A DNA stretch of 64,000 nucleotides from Desulfosporosinus sp049943955 (GCF_049943955.1 NZ_JBNFTW010000004.1:346761-410760), one strand, 5' to 3'. Shown: positions 15,872 through 25,140, numbered from the stretch's first letter. The notes: generated from the sequence alone by a model not told the origin. Translations and numbers: made by a program.

Positions 15872-17971
15872 GTGCACAAAACTATAGACTTAAAAGCAAA
15901 AATTTTACTATCAATTGGCATAATTACCTTAATGTCCTTTGTGATTGTTGCTTCTATTCTATCGACAGAAACGAGTGAAATGACAAAGTCTTTGGCCTAC
16001 CACCTGGCCGAAGAAAGCGCTGATAAAAATGGCACCTATGTTAAGGCTAACCTGGATTTTGCCATGGATACGGCGAGAACACTCTCCTATACATTTGAGC
16101 AAGTCAGGCTTACTCGTCATCCTGACCGCGCGGTAATGGGCAGGATTTTAGCTAAAGTCCTGCAAGATAACCCTCAGTTTGCTGCAGTCTGGACACTATG
16201 GGAACCGAATGCCCTTGATGGTAAGGATGCAGACTATAAGAACAAGCCGGGTTATGACGGAACTGGCCGTTTCATACCTTATTATACTAAACTAAATGGC
16301 AATATTCATTTAGAACCCCTCGCGAATTATGATACTCCCGGAGCAGGAGATTATTATTTAATTCCTAAGAAAACAAATACAGAAACAGTGATTCAGCCTT
16401 GTTGTTATCCGGTTCTGGGTAAAAACACCTTAATAACCAGGGTGGTTGTGCCCATTATGGTCGAAGGCACCTTTGATGGAGTTGTCGGAATTGACATTTC
16501 CTCTGAAACGTTTCAGAAGGCGATAACTGCTGCCGGCCCCATAGAAAAAGGATATATAAGCCTTTTGTCCAGTGAGGGGCGGGTTGTGGCGAGCAGTAAT
16601 ACCTCTAAAATAGGCACGACGGTTGAAGATAGCGGCGCCAAAGAGGCGATTAAACAAGGAAAACGTTTTAGTACAACGAATGACGATTCTTATGAAATAT
16701 ATAAACCTATAACGATTGGCAGAACGGCAACTCCCTGGTCAATATCAGTTCATGTTCCCATGGATTTGATTCTGGAGGATGCCTCGAAGAAACGTAAGGA
16801 AATTATTACCCGAGGGATTGTTGGGACTGCGATTATTAGTTTAATACTCTTTTTTGTTGAGAGCAGGATAACCAATCAGCACCTTAAGAAGGAACTCAAG
16901 GAACGTCAAGCCTTTCAGGAGCGTATTTTACGCTTAGCATCCATCGTAGAGTCTACGGATGAAGGAATTATCGGTTTGAGCTTAGAAGGAATTGTTATGG
17001 ATTGGAACCGAGGGGCAGAAAGAATTTATGGCTATACAAAAGCGGAGATTATTGGCAAACCAGTGGAATGTTTAATTCCTCAAGACAGAATGCAGGAACT
17101 TGAGGACATTCTTGGAAACGTTTCGCATGGAGTTTCAGTAACTGATAGCGAGACCCAGCGTTTAAGAAAAGACGGACAACTAATTTATGTCTACCTGACA
17201 GTTTCCCCGATTAAGAATCAGAGGGGAGAGATTATTGGAATGTCGACAATCGTTCGTGACATAACGACTCAAAAGATATTGGAAAAAGAAATGACAAGAA
17301 TGGAGCATATGAATTTAATCGGGGAAATGGCTGCGAGCATAGGCCATGAGGTTAGAAATCCCATGACAACCGTTAGAGGATTTTTGCAGCTCCTTGAAGC
17401 CAATCCAACGTCTGATCATTATCGAAATTATATCCCCCTTATGATCAGTGAGCTTGATCGGGCCAACTCGATTATTACAGAGTTTTTATCCATCAGCCGA
17501 ACGAAGGCCACCGAGTTTGCCCGGGGAAACCTGAACGACATTTTAGAATGCATCATGCCTCTGCTGGAAGTGGACTCTATACGCGAGGACAAAAGGGTAG
17601 TCCTGGAAAAAGGACAGGTACCGGATTTATTATTGAATGATAAAGAGATCCGGCAATTAGTTCTTAATTTGTCCCGCAATGGTTTGGAAGCCATGAAAGA
17701 AGGCGGTCGTCTGTTTATTTCAACCTATATGAAGGATAATGAGAAGGCCGTCATCTTATCGGTCCGCGATGAGGGAACAGGTATTAGCCCTGAAATTATC
17801 GACCGCTTGGGTACCCCTTTCCTGACAACAAAAGAAAAAGGGACGGGTTTAGGTCTGGCAGTTTGTTATGGCATTGCTGCCCGTCATGATGCCAGCATCG
17901 ACGTGGAGACAAATTCGCAGGGAACAACATTTTTAGTAAAGTTTAAGCTCAAATCATTTGACCTTAACTGA
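15872..17971 (+). CDS. orphan Cache/PAS sensor histidine kinase, sporulation-kinase-like
   Basis: The 699-residue membrane kinase has a first membrane segment at about 10-30, an extracytoplasmic Cache-type sensor (about 35-305), a second segment (about 310-328), a PAS domain (about 345-465), a HisKA domain with GHEVRNPMTTVRGFLQLL (phospho-accepting His about 491), and an HATPase with NLSRNGLEAM, DEGTGISPE and KEKGTGLGLAVCYG. The H-box TTVRGFLQLL is typical of kinases feeding the Spo0A phosphorelay. No response regulator is adjacent, which also fits a sporulation kinase (inference). The Cache domain suggests sensing of a small molecule outside the cell. GTG start with GCAGGAG upstream. Confidence 0.88.
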   Translation: MHKTIDLKAKILLSIGIITLMSFVIVASILSTETSEMTKSLAYHLAEESADKNGTYVKANLDFAMDTARTLSYTFEQVRLTRHPDRAVMGRILAKVLQDNPQFAAVWTLWEPNALDGKDADYKNKPGYDGTGRFIPYYTKLNGNIHLEPLANYDTPGAGDYYLIPKKTNTETVIQPCCYPVLGKNTLITRVVVPIMVEGTFDGVVGIDISSETFQKAITAAGPIEKGYISLLSSEGRVVASSNTSKIGTTVEDSGAKEAIKQGKRFSTTNDDSYEIYKPITIGRTATPWSISVHVPMDLILEDASKKRKEIITRGIVGTAIISLILFFVESRITNQHLKKELKERQAFQERILRLASIVESTDEGIIGLSLEGIVMDWNRGAERIYGYTKAEIIGKPVECLIPQDRMQELEDILGNVSHGVSVTDSETQRLRKDGQLIYVYLTVSPIKNQRGEIIGMSTIVRDITTQKILEKEMTRMEHMNLIGEMAASIGHEVRNPMTTVRGFLQLLEANPTSDHYRNYIPLMISELDRANSIITEFLSISRTKATEFARGNLNDILECIMPLLEVDSIREDKRVVLEKGQVPDLLLNDKEIRQLVLNLSRNGLEAMKEGGRLFISTYMKDNEKAVILSVRDEGTGISPEIIDRLGTPFLTTKEKGTGLGLAVCYGIAARHDASIDVETNSQGTTFLVKFKLKSFDLN

Positions 17972-18054
17972 CCTTTGTTATAAAATAAACGTAATCGGCC
18001 AGAATATATTAGGTTAAATGCTACTATTAATACAGTGAATAGGGGGAATTATAA

Positions 18055-18678
18055 ATGGGTTATCTCGTTCCAATGGTTGTGGAGCAAACCAATCGCGGAG
18101 AGCGCTCCTATGATATCTACTCTCGTCTCCTTAAAGACAGAATCATTTTTCTTGGAGGCCCAATCGATGACGATGTCGCTAATCTTGTTGTAGCGCAATT
18201 GCTTTTCCTTGAAGCAGAAGATCCTGAAAAGGATATCAATCTATACATCAACAGTCCAGGTGGTTCGATTACGGCCGGAATGGCTATTTACGACACCATG
18301 CAATACATTCGCCCTGACGTGCGCACGATCTGCATCGGGATGGCTGCCAGTATGGGAGCTTTCCTGCTGGCTGCTGGAACTAAAGGTAAACGCGCTGTTC
18401 TTCCTAATGCAGAAGTGTTAATTCATCAGCCCTTGATCGGCGGACATGGTCTATCCGGGCAAGCTACGGAAATCGAAATCCATGCTAAACAATTGCTGCG
18501 TACTAAGACGAAGATGAACAAAATTTTGTCCGAAAGAACTGGCCAACCACTGGAAAAAGTTGAAAAAGACACAGATCGGGATTATTATATGACTGCTGAA
18601 GAAGCAAAAGAGTATGGTATAGTGGATCAGGTAGTTGAGAAGGCCGACTTGAAGAAAGACACACAAGAAAATAGCTGA
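18055..18678 (+). CDS. clpP: ATP-dependent Clp protease proteolytic subunit
   Basis: This 207-residue serine protease subunit has its catalytic Ser in MAASMGAF (about residue 99), His in LIHQPL (about 124) and Asp in the KDTDRDYYM block (about 173). The start LVPMVVEQTNRGERSYDIYSRLLKDR is highly typical. With ClpX or ClpC it forms the 14-subunit degradation chamber. Its usual partners tig and clpX are not next to it; it sits alone between an orphan kinase and a CmpB-like protein. It may therefore be a second ClpP of the cell (inference; a genome search for another copy would decide). GGGGG upstream serves as ribosome binding site, and a terminator hairpin follows. Confidence 0.95.
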   Translation: MGYLVPMVVEQTNRGERSYDIYSRLLKDRIIFLGGPIDDDVANLVVAQLLFLEAEDPEKDINLYINSPGGSITAGMAIYDTMQYIRPDVRTICIGMAASMGAFLLAAGTKGKRAVLPNAEVLIHQPLIGGHGLSGQATEIEIHAKQLLRTKTKMNKILSERTGQPLEKVEKDTDRDYYMTAEEAKEYGIVDQVVEKADLKKDTQENS

Positions 18679-18724
18679 TAGCTAATATTAAGGTTTAGTC
18701 ATACAAGCTGACGGCTATAGCTAG

Positions 18725-18791
18725 GTTAAAGCTATATTATGACTATATATGTTAAAGACTATAATAGACTTAATAAGTTAAAGACTATAAT
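18725..18791. repeat. short degenerate repeats downstream of clpP
   Basis: The 15-base unit GTTAAAGACTATAAT occurs at 18751-18765 and 18777-18791, with weaker relatives such as GTTAAAGCTATATTAT just before and GGCTATAAC just after. It lies between the clpP stop and the terminator. No function is apparent. Confidence 0.5.
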
Positions 18792-18815
18792 TAAGGCTAT
18801 AACAAAAACAAAATT

Positions 18816-18859
18816 AAAGGCTGTAACAAAATCGATGCCCCGATTTGTTCCAGCCTTTT
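18816..18859. terminator. terminator hairpin between clpP and the convergent CmpB-like gene
   Basis: AAAGGCTGtAACAAAATCG (18816-18834) pairs with CGATTTGTTcCAGCCTTTT (18841-18859) around a short loop. The T-rich and A-rich flanks allow termination from either side of the convergent gene pair. Confidence 0.75.
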
Positions 18860-18890
18860 CTGCTATTAGGCCGCAAATTCCAAACATTAA

Positions 18891-19331
18891 TTAAATAGTA
18901 ATTTTGTCTAAATAATCATGTAGATACTCAAAGCCCAATCCGGCCAGGAACCATTCAGGGGCCATTTTTAAGGTGATAAGTCCGTTAATGTTTAAAGAAT
19001 CGGTATAGTGCCAGGGGCAGTGCCCAAGAACGATTGCGAGAATTAAACCGCTGCTGTACTCAATAAGCCAAATAAGCGTTAAATAAAAGGCACCGCGTAT
19101 CCACCAAGGGATAGTACGAATTTGGGTATGCAGTGGTTCGAGAAAAACAGCAAGCCCATAGATTGGGAGCATTACCAAAAAGGTAAATCCCTGCATACTA
19201 TAATCGCCTTTAAGAAAAGAGGCGATCCCTGTATAGATGACCTCAAGAACGAGGCCGATTATGCCGTAGATCAGGAAATGTTTTAATGTTTTCATGGGGT
19301 TAGTATGGTTGATCAGAATCGGCCCATACAT
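18891..19331 (-). CDS. putative ABC-transporter type IV (CmpB-like) membrane protein
   Basis: The 146-residue protein has four hydrophobic segments. FLIYGIIGLVLEVIYTGI, with the Gly-x-x-x-Glu-x-x-x-Thr pattern in the first segment, and the internal WLIEYSSGLIL match the family annotated as putative ABC-transporter type IV / CmpB-like (PF06541), whose function is unclear. Two starts are possible: 19331 and an internal ATG at 19295 that begins directly with MKTLKHFLIYG. Neither has a strong ribosome binding site, so the start is uncertain. The gene is convergent with clpP and divergent from galU. Confidence 0.65.
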   Translation of the reverse strand: MYGPILINHTNPMKTLKHFLIYGIIGLVLEVIYTGIASFLKGDYSMQGFTFLVMLPIYGLAVFLEPLHTQIRTIPWWIRGAFYLTLIWLIEYSSGLILAIVLGHCPWHYTDSLNINGLITLKMAPEWFLAGLGFEYLHDYLDKITI

Positions 19332-19503
19332 AGGATTGATAAGTATCTATTGGAAGTCATGGCCTGTAGTTCCTCATTTTCCTGATTATACTAAATTATT
19401 AGGTATATGGAAGGAACTTTTTGGTTTATTGGCGAATGTGTAAGAGAGTTTTATTATATACATAAGGGATGGAAATAAGTGTTATAAAAAAGGAGAGTCA
19501 ACT

Positions 19504-20391
19504 ATGCGTAAAATTCGTAAAGCCGTAATACCCGCTGCAGGACTGGGTACTCGATTTTTACCGGCAACGAAGGCCCAACCGAAAGAGATGTTGCCTATCG
19601 TCGATAAACCAACGATTCAATATATTGTAGAAGAAGCCATTAATTCCGGGATAGAAGATATTATTATCGTAACTGGCCGCAATAAACGGGCTATTGAGGA
19701 CCATTTTGACCGCTCCATGGAGCTCGAAACCTATCTGGAAAAAAACTCTAAGGAAGAGCTGCTGGATTTAGTGCAGGACATAGCGAGGCTGGCGGATATC
19801 TATTACGTTCGCCAAAAAGAAGCCTTGGGCTTAGGCCATGCAATCTATAGTGCGCGTAAATTTATCGGCCAGGAACCCTTTGCCGTCCTGTTAGGGGACG
19901 ATATTATCTTTTCTGAAGTACCTGCCTTGCGACAAATGATGAACCAATACGAACGATATGGTGCCAGCATGGTCGGGGTTCAGGAAGTACCTATAGAGGA
20001 TATTTCTAAATATGGGATTGTCGATGGTGAGAAGTTTGCTGAGCGCTTATACCGGGCTAAAAATCTGGTAGAAAAACCGCAGCCGGAAGATGCCCCGCTG
20101 ACTCATTTGGCAATCATGGGACGCTATATTTTAAATCCGGAGATATTTGATCTTTTAGAAGCCCTGCCGCCGGGCAAAGGCGGGGAGATACAGCTTACCG
20201 ATGGAATTAAGGAACTGGGACGCTTTCAGGAAGTTATGGCTTATGAATTTGACGGACGCCGGCATGATGTGGGTGATAAGTTGGGTTTTGTAGAGGCTAC
20301 TATTGAATATGCCTTGCGTCGAGAAGATCTTGCCGAAGAACTAATGAGTTATTTGCAAAATCTCGTACGAAATATTGGTATCAATGAATAG
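19504..20391 (+). CDS. galU: UTP-glucose-1-phosphate uridylyltransferase
   Basis: The 295-residue nucleotidyltransferase carries the signature KAVIPAAGLGTRFLPATKAQPKEMLP split over the first 30 residues, with VDKPTIQYIVEEA, LLGDDIIF (metal-binding Asp) and VEKP following. It makes UDP-glucose from glucose-1-phosphate and UTP, feeding cell-wall and polysaccharide synthesis. AAGGAG lies nine bases before the ATG. It precedes the secreted protein genes and the polysaccharide region and is probably the metabolic entry to it. Confidence 0.95.
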   Translation: MRKIRKAVIPAAGLGTRFLPATKAQPKEMLPIVDKPTIQYIVEEAINSGIEDIIIVTGRNKRAIEDHFDRSMELETYLEKNSKEELLDLVQDIARLADIYYVRQKEALGLGHAIYSARKFIGQEPFAVLLGDDIIFSEVPALRQMMNQYERYGASMVGVQEVPIEDISKYGIVDGEKFAERLYRAKNLVEKPQPEDAPLTHLAIMGRYILNPEIFDLLEALPPGKGGEIQLTDGIKELGRFQEVMAYEFDGRRHDVGDKLGFVEATIEYALRREDLAEELMSYLQNLVRNIGINE

Positions 20392-20586
20392 AAATCAACA
20401 AATTTTTATGATAAATGCTGAATCATTTTCGCGAAAAAGTATTACTCTAAAGCGTCTGTTAGCAAATCAATACTTCTAGAGACGGAAAATAGGTCATGTC
20501 ATACAGCAAAAGTGACAAGCTTCTCTCCCAATAATTGGTAAAATACTCACGTACCAAGAAAAAAGAAATAAGGAGGGAAGAGACCA

Positions 20587-21387
20587 ATGAGGCCAATGGA
20601 TAAGAAGCGGATAGCGACTGTTGCGGGAACGCTGGTTCTGGCAGGCGCTGTTGTTGCCGCCGGGGTTTATGGACCCAGTGTGTGGAAAGTATTTCGGCAA
20701 CAAAGCGCGGCATCAGACCAAGTAGTTATTCAGAACCCAGTAGTTGACAACACCAATACTCCTGGCAACAACACGGCCGCCAGTGGCACAGGCTCAGGTA
20801 CAGGGACGGGAACCGGAACCGGAACTGGATCTGGGGCTGGCACGTCGTTGCCTGACGGTGCGGCAACACCCGGTAAAGCCACGCCAACCGTAATTGCTCC
20901 CAGTACGATTAACACGCCTGCTCAGGGCGACACAGGTTCCAAAAATAAATATAAGGAACCGGATACGGCCCAAATCGACTTGGCGCCATCGGTTGCAGCT
21001 TATTTCGGAGACAGCGCTTTAAGCAATGATGCCAAAACGTTAGCGTTTGGCACCGCGTGGAACATCCATCAATACGTGGATGGCTATCTGTATGGACCGG
21101 CAGCAGGTCCTCAAATGAACGAACAGGATATCAAAAAGTACATCATCTTCCACAAAACTCTTTGGGACAAGCAACTTAAAAATGAGCCCAATGCAAGCAA
21201 AGCAGCAGTGTTCACGAACTACTTCGACCTTCTGCTAAATACGGGGATTGACGCCTTTGATGCGAAAGATAAGGCTCGCATTGAGCAATTCCATCAGGGA
21301 GTTCATGACTTGGATAGTCATATCTTTCGCGATGACACAAATTCTAAAATCTACGGGGCAACGCCGTTTGCAACCAAACGGAACTAA
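20587..21387 (+). CDS. membrane-anchored secreted protein of unknown function with Gly/Thr linker
   Basis: The 266-residue protein starts with a charged end and one hydrophobic helix (about 10-30), probably an uncleaved signal anchor. A low-complexity linker follows (about 50-105) with a run of alternating Gly and Thr, encoded by tandem GGAACC/GGGACG-like triplet pairs. The C-terminal domain (about 125-266) is charged and helical and unknown to me; landmarks are FGTAWNIHQYVDGYLYGP and FHKTLWDKQLKNEP. AGGAGGG lies nine bases before the chosen ATG; a second ATG at 20596 is possible. The next gene has the same layout with a different C-terminal domain. A cell-surface role is inferred from topology only. 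Confidence 0.65.
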   Translation: MRPMDKKRIATVAGTLVLAGAVVAAGVYGPSVWKVFRQQSAASDQVVIQNPVVDNTNTPGNNTAASGTGSGTGTGTGTGTGSGAGTSLPDGAATPGKATPTVIAPSTINTPAQGDTGSKNKYKEPDTAQIDLAPSVAAYFGDSALSNDAKTLAFGTAWNIHQYVDGYLYGPAAGPQMNEQDIKKYIIFHKTLWDKQLKNEPNASKAAVFTNYFDLLLNTGIDAFDAKDKARIEQFHQGVHDLDSHIFRDDTNSKIYGATPFATKRN

Positions 21388-21729
21388 TTCGAGGTTTTGT
21401 TGAGTAGTATTAACAGAAGGGGTATGCAGCTTAGTCGCAGCAAGTAAAATGGTAAGGAATGCGCAGAATTATTTCCATGGTGTAAACGGCAATAGGTATC
21501 TTGCATAGATTATTTTTTAAAAGACATAAGGGTAAAGCATGTTGAGATGACGCATGGAAAACCTGATTTTAAAATAGAATTTCGCTGCCTAAAGGGATGA
21601 TCTTAGAGGAAATTTCATTGACCCTTAGACAACTGAATAAATAACTTGATTCAGTAGACTGTGACCTTGTTCGACAAGGTTGAAAACTAATTAAGTTGTT
21701 GCAAGATAAACTACCCATAGCAATTGAAT
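21388..21729. other. intergenic region without recognisable gene
   Basis: I see no coding region. There is a short palindrome, ACCTTGTTCGACAAGGT (about 21664-21680), which contains TTCGACA, the complement of a TGTCGAA Spo0A-box sequence. It is about 190 bases from the next start and may be chance. Confidence 0.35.
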
Positions 21730-21775
21730 AAATCGCAAGGCCTGCCCGAGTGGACAGGCCTTGCGATTTATTTAA
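21730..21775 (+). terminator. intrinsic terminator
   Basis: AAATCGCAAGGCCTG (21730-21744) pairs perfectly with CAGGCCTTGCGATTT (21755-21769) and is followed by ATTTA. It lies about 340 bases after the preceding stop. Confidence 0.8.
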
Positions 21776-21861
21776 CTAAATAATGACGCATAAATGTCTA
21801 AAATTCTTATTCACTGGTCATGATACTAGTAAAAATCCAGTTGAAGGAGATTTTGGTCTTT

Positions 21862-22602
21862 ATGCGTAAAATGAATTACCTAATAGGCGGGCTGACGTTA
21901 GGTGTGGGAGTTTTGGTAGGGACAATTGGAATGTCTTTGGTTACAAATTCCAGTTCGGCTGCCTCCTTTATTAACAAGCTGCGGGGGCAAGAAAATGTTC
22001 ATACAGTTTCGGTTCCAGTTGCTGATTCAAGTCAAGTCCCGCAAACTAACAATACAGAGACGGATACCTCCGTAAATAACCCGACTTCGGATCAAACATC
22101 GGGAGACTCTTCGGCTCCAGGTCAGAGCGACTCAAGTTTAAGCGCTAACACAGCAGCTCAAAACGGAGTCAGCCAAGGACAGGCAAAAGGGACCTCCGTC
22201 CCCGAGGCTTCAAAGAATCAAATAATAGCCGATTATAAACAAGATATTGGGACGTTTTTTGATGCCTGGAAGTCGGTGGATATTGACACCTTCCGCTTAA
22301 AGCTTGCCAAGGCCTATTCCGGAGAGATATTTGAAAAACATGCACGGCATGCCGAGGAATTCCTGGTTCAGGGCATAGGTTTGGACGTTACCTCCATTAA
22401 CTTTGATCGGGTCGATGTAGAAAGTGCTGATGCCAATACAGCAACTTTGCGGGTAGACTACCGCTACACTGCCAGGGATTACAACATCACTGAGAGTGTT
22501 CCCGTTGGGGAAGAACATGAACAGAACGTACATGTTCGCGTGAATCTGATGAAACTGAATTCACATTGGATGATTACCGGTGAGAGCTCCATCAGTAATT
22601 AA
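21862..22602 (+). CDS. membrane-anchored secreted protein with NTF2-like C-terminal domain
   Basis: The protein has about 246 residues. It begins MRKMNYLIGG with one hydrophobic helix (about 5-30), then a Ser/Thr/Gln/Asn-rich linker (about 50-120), then a C-terminal domain of about 120 residues beginning near KNQIIADYKQDIGTFFDAWK. The end VHVRVNLMKLNSHWMITGES has the strand pattern of SnoaL/NTF2-like domains (tentative). An upstream in-frame ATG at 21820 would add 14 residues, but AAGGAG at 21844-21849 lies only before the internal starts. The ATG at 21862 is preferred, although spacing is rather long. It has the same architecture as the upstream secreted protein. Function unknown. Confidence 0.65.
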   Translation: MRKMNYLIGGLTLGVGVLVGTIGMSLVTNSSSAASFINKLRGQENVHTVSVPVADSSQVPQTNNTETDTSVNNPTSDQTSGDSSAPGQSDSSLSANTAAQNGVSQGQAKGTSVPEASKNQIIADYKQDIGTFFDAWKSVDIDTFRLKLAKAYSGEIFEKHARHAEEFLVQGIGLDVTSINFDRVDVESADANTATLRVDYRYTARDYNITESVPVGEEHEQNVHVRVNLMKLNSHWMITGESSISN

Positions 22603-22613
22603 CGCCACGCAAG

Positions 22614-22672
22614 ATGCTCCGCTTCCATCAGCTAGGTTTACTTACAAACCTGCTGGCTGCTAAGCGGAGCAT
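22614..22672 (+). terminator. terminator-like hairpin
   Basis: ATGCTCCGCTT (22614-22624) pairs with AAGCGGAGCAT (22662-22672). An inner pairing, AGGTTT with AAACCT, extends the stem. It is close behind the stop codon but lacks a clear T-run. Confidence 0.55.
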
Positions 22673-22840
22673 TGCTATTGTAAGCAACAGCCAACCTTGT
22701 AATAACTGCTAATGTGTTATCCGGCTTTACCTGAATGAATTCACGGCCGGCGTTCTTTAACGTGCAGAAACAGTTAGTCTATGATAAACTATCTTCAATT
22801 CTGTTAATTAAAAAAAGAACAAGGGAGGCCGAAGGGAAAG

Positions 22841-23905
22841 GTGGGAACCGACTTAACCCAGGAAACGAAACATCTTGAATGGGCCGATATTTTAAAAGGC
22901 CTGGGAATTTTGACGGTTGTCTGGGGACACGCGGGAAGTAAAGTTTCCTTCTACATGTTTTGGTTTCATATGCCCTTATTTTTTTGGATCAGCGGCTATC
23001 TATACAGCTTTAAACCTATGTCTAAAGGCACTCAGTATGTCCGGCGCAAAGCAAAGCACCTTTTAGTCCCCTATGTGTTTTATCTTGTCCTTTTGACTGT
23101 GCCCGTTCTTGCCTTTAATGTCTGGAGAGGTTATTCGGTGCTGGAATTTTGGCATCAGAATTGGGAGGCTCTTTTACTGGGAGGCAGCCTTTTAGGAGGA
23201 ATTTATGCCACCTTTTGGTTTCCTACAGTTTTGCTCGTTGTTCAGGTTGTTTATGATGGTCTCTGCCGTAAGCTTTCTTCACCCTTGGTGAGAGGAGTGA
23301 TAATCATAGTGTGCCTTTTGTTGGCTTATGGCGAATCTCGGTATCTGCCTAACAGTTTTGTGCCTTGGAATTTAGATGTCGGCCTCTACGCCATTGTGTT
23401 TTATGCTTTCGGACATTTTATGAGGCAAAGAAAGCTTCTGGAAGATCCGAAAATACGGCGAATGGCTTTTGGGATTTCCTGGATCATAGTTTTAGGCTTT
23501 ATTTATTTATATGCTCACCATATCCTGGACTATGGCCTGGATATGAAACACCGCCAATACTATTATTTTGGAACAAATCTTCTGCTTCCGGCAGCGTTTA
23601 TCCTGCTTTTCGTTCAATTGAGCATGTTCCTTGAACACATTCAGGGTTTGAAACAGGGATTAAGCTATATTGGGGAAGCATCTATGGTGATTATGTATTT
23701 GCATCCCGGTGCTGCTGCTTTTGCTCGCCGCTTCCTGGCCATTACACCTCTGCGTTTTTTTGTTATTGGGACGATTGTTCCCCTGTTCTTTTATCAGGTT
23801 ATACAGCATGCCCCTTACGGACGCTATTTTGCTCTGGGTGAGACTCATAAGGCGAATAAGCATAACCTGACGGATTTTTGTAATCTTCCCAACAAATCAG
23901 TATAA
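22841..23905 (+). CDS. acyltransferase-3 family membrane protein, fucose 4-O-acetylase-like
   Basis: The 354-residue protein has about ten hydrophobic segments. It begins with the acyltransferase-3 pattern WADILKGLGILTVVWGHAG (about residues 11-29), including the conserved His, then FHMPLFFWISGYLY and the basic loop YVRRKAKHLLVPY. This family transfers acetyl or other acyl groups from the cytoplasm to sugars at the membrane. It is likely to decorate the nearby polysaccharide or cell wall (inference from location). The start is GTG, with GGGAGG a little far upstream and AAGGGAAAG directly before it. A second member of the family follows. Confidence 0.8.
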   Translation: MGTDLTQETKHLEWADILKGLGILTVVWGHAGSKVSFYMFWFHMPLFFWISGYLYSFKPMSKGTQYVRRKAKHLLVPYVFYLVLLTVPVLAFNVWRGYSVLEFWHQNWEALLLGGSLLGGIYATFWFPTVLLVVQVVYDGLCRKLSSPLVRGVIIIVCLLLAYGESRYLPNSFVPWNLDVGLYAIVFYAFGHFMRQRKLLEDPKIRRMAFGISWIIVLGFIYLYAHHILDYGLDMKHRQYYYFGTNLLLPAAFILLFVQLSMFLEHIQGLKQGLSYIGEASMVIMYLHPGAAAFARRFLAITPLRFFVIGTIVPLFFYQVIQHAPYGRYFALGETHKANKHNLTDFCNLPNKSV

Positions 23906-23921
23906 TTATAATAGTTAACTC

Positions 23922-23939
23922 GTTCAGCTAGAGCTGAAC
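23922..23939. repeat. palindrome GTTCAGCTAGAGCTGAAC
   Basis: This 18-base palindrome has nearly perfect arms and is a member of the palindrome type also seen at 28805, 43022, 44901 and 45142. It stands between the two acyltransferase genes. Flanks GTTAACTCG (from 23914) and CGAGTAAC (from 23986) are roughly complementary. It may be a solo copy of the dispersed element. Confidence 0.6.
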
Positions 23940-24021
23940 CTTGCATATAGTTGCCTGCTGTACCGAAACGATAAGAGCAGATAAACGAGTAACTATACTA
24001 AAAGAGGAAACGTAGAGATTC

Positions 24022-25140
24022 ATGAAAAATCAAGGGGCTCAAGCCAAGACGAAAAAAATCGCAGAAATTAACGTTCTTAGGGGATTCAGCATTTTAGCGG
24101 TTTTAGCAATTCATACGACAGGCTACTTTACAAAAGTTCAGCCTTATAAAACCTTAGCTCTCTTAGGTATCTGGACGGATGTTTTTTCGCAATTTGCCGT
24201 TCCTTTATTTATTGCGATTTCCGGTTTCGTTTTAGCTAAAAATTATCGCCGGAATTTTGCTGTAAGCAAGTTTTACGTTAAAAGGGCACGTTCTATACTC
24301 CCCCAATATGTGATTTTCTCGGTCTTATATACGGCGTTTAATCATTGGCAGGAAATGCAGAACAGTTCGCTGCCGGCTGATCTTAAGCGAATTGCTGAAA
24401 GCATTTGGCATTCCGATGCATCTTATCATTTGTGGTTTTTTGCCATTATTATTGAGTTGTATATTGCATATCCTTTGATTATCAAAGGATATGATTTTTG
24501 CAAAGCACGCAGTAAATCAGAATACTTTCTCGCGGGAACGCTCGTTATTCAAGTCCTTTGGATGGTGGGGACCCATACCGCATATGCCAATGTCATTAAG
24601 GTTAATGGAATTGCTTACCTCTTCTATTTCGCGATTGGAATTTATTCCTTTGACCATTTCGCTCAATTAAGAACGTTCCCTAAGAGTCTGACGCCAATTT
24701 GGGGAACGATGTCCCTGATTTTAACCTTTGGAGCCAGTTTTTTTATTGTCATAGGTTTAACCACCGGTCATACCTATGATGAAATTCCGCCCTATTTCAC
24801 AACGGGTTCGGAGCTGGTTTATCCGGTTTTGAGACTGGTAACCTTTCTTTTTTTATGGAACCTGGCCGGCAGTCTGGCTCTGGGTAAGAATCTTTGGGCA
24901 AAGGTCATGACGAAACTCGGGGATTATTCCTTTGGGATCTATCTCATTCATCTCTTTTTTAATCAAACAACGATTAAAATTCTAAACAGCCATCAGATTG
25001 GCCCCAATCAGTGGATTTTTTATCCAATTGTCTTTACCGTAACCTTAATATTAAGTTATGCAGGAGTTCGCATCATCAGCTATTTGCCTTTTAGTTATTA
25101 CTTAATCGGTTTCAGTCAACCAAAAGTGGATAAGCATTAA
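24022..25140 (+). CDS. acyltransferase-3 family membrane protein (OafA-like)
   Basis: The 372-residue protein has about ten membrane segments. Family landmarks are INVLRGFSILAVLAIHTTGY (about 15-34, with conserved Arg and His), PLFIAISGFVLAKNY and the basic patch FYVKRARSILPQY. SFGIYLIHLFF near residue 310 is the typical late motif. It probably O-acylates a surface sugar. It is 116 bases from the first acyltransferase, with a palindromic repeat between. GAGG upstream of the ATG is a fair ribosome binding site. The acceptor is unknown. Confidence 0.8.
   Translation: MKNQGAQAKTKKIAEINVLRGFSILAVLAIHTTGYFTKVQPYKTLALLGIWTDVFSQFAVPLFIAISGFVLAKNYRRNFAVSKFYVKRARSILPQYVIFSVLYTAFNHWQEMQNSSLPADLKRIAESIWHSDASYHLWFFAIIIELYIAYPLIIKGYDFCKARSKSEYFLAGTLVIQVLWMVGTHTAYANVIKVNGIAYLFYFAIGIYSFDHFAQLRTFPKSLTPIWGTMSLILTFGASFFIVIGLTTGHTYDEIPPYFTTGSELVYPVLRLVTFLFLWNLAGSLALGKNLWAKVMTKLGDYSFGIYLIHLFFNQTTIKILNSHQIGPNQWIFYPIVFTVTLILSYAGVRIISYLPFSYYLIGFSQPKVDKH

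Noticed and set aside
21670..21676. TTCGACA as Spo0A box for the secreted NTF2-like protein gene
   Set aside because: It lies about 190 bases upstream, before a terminator and within a short palindrome, so it probably does not control that gene.
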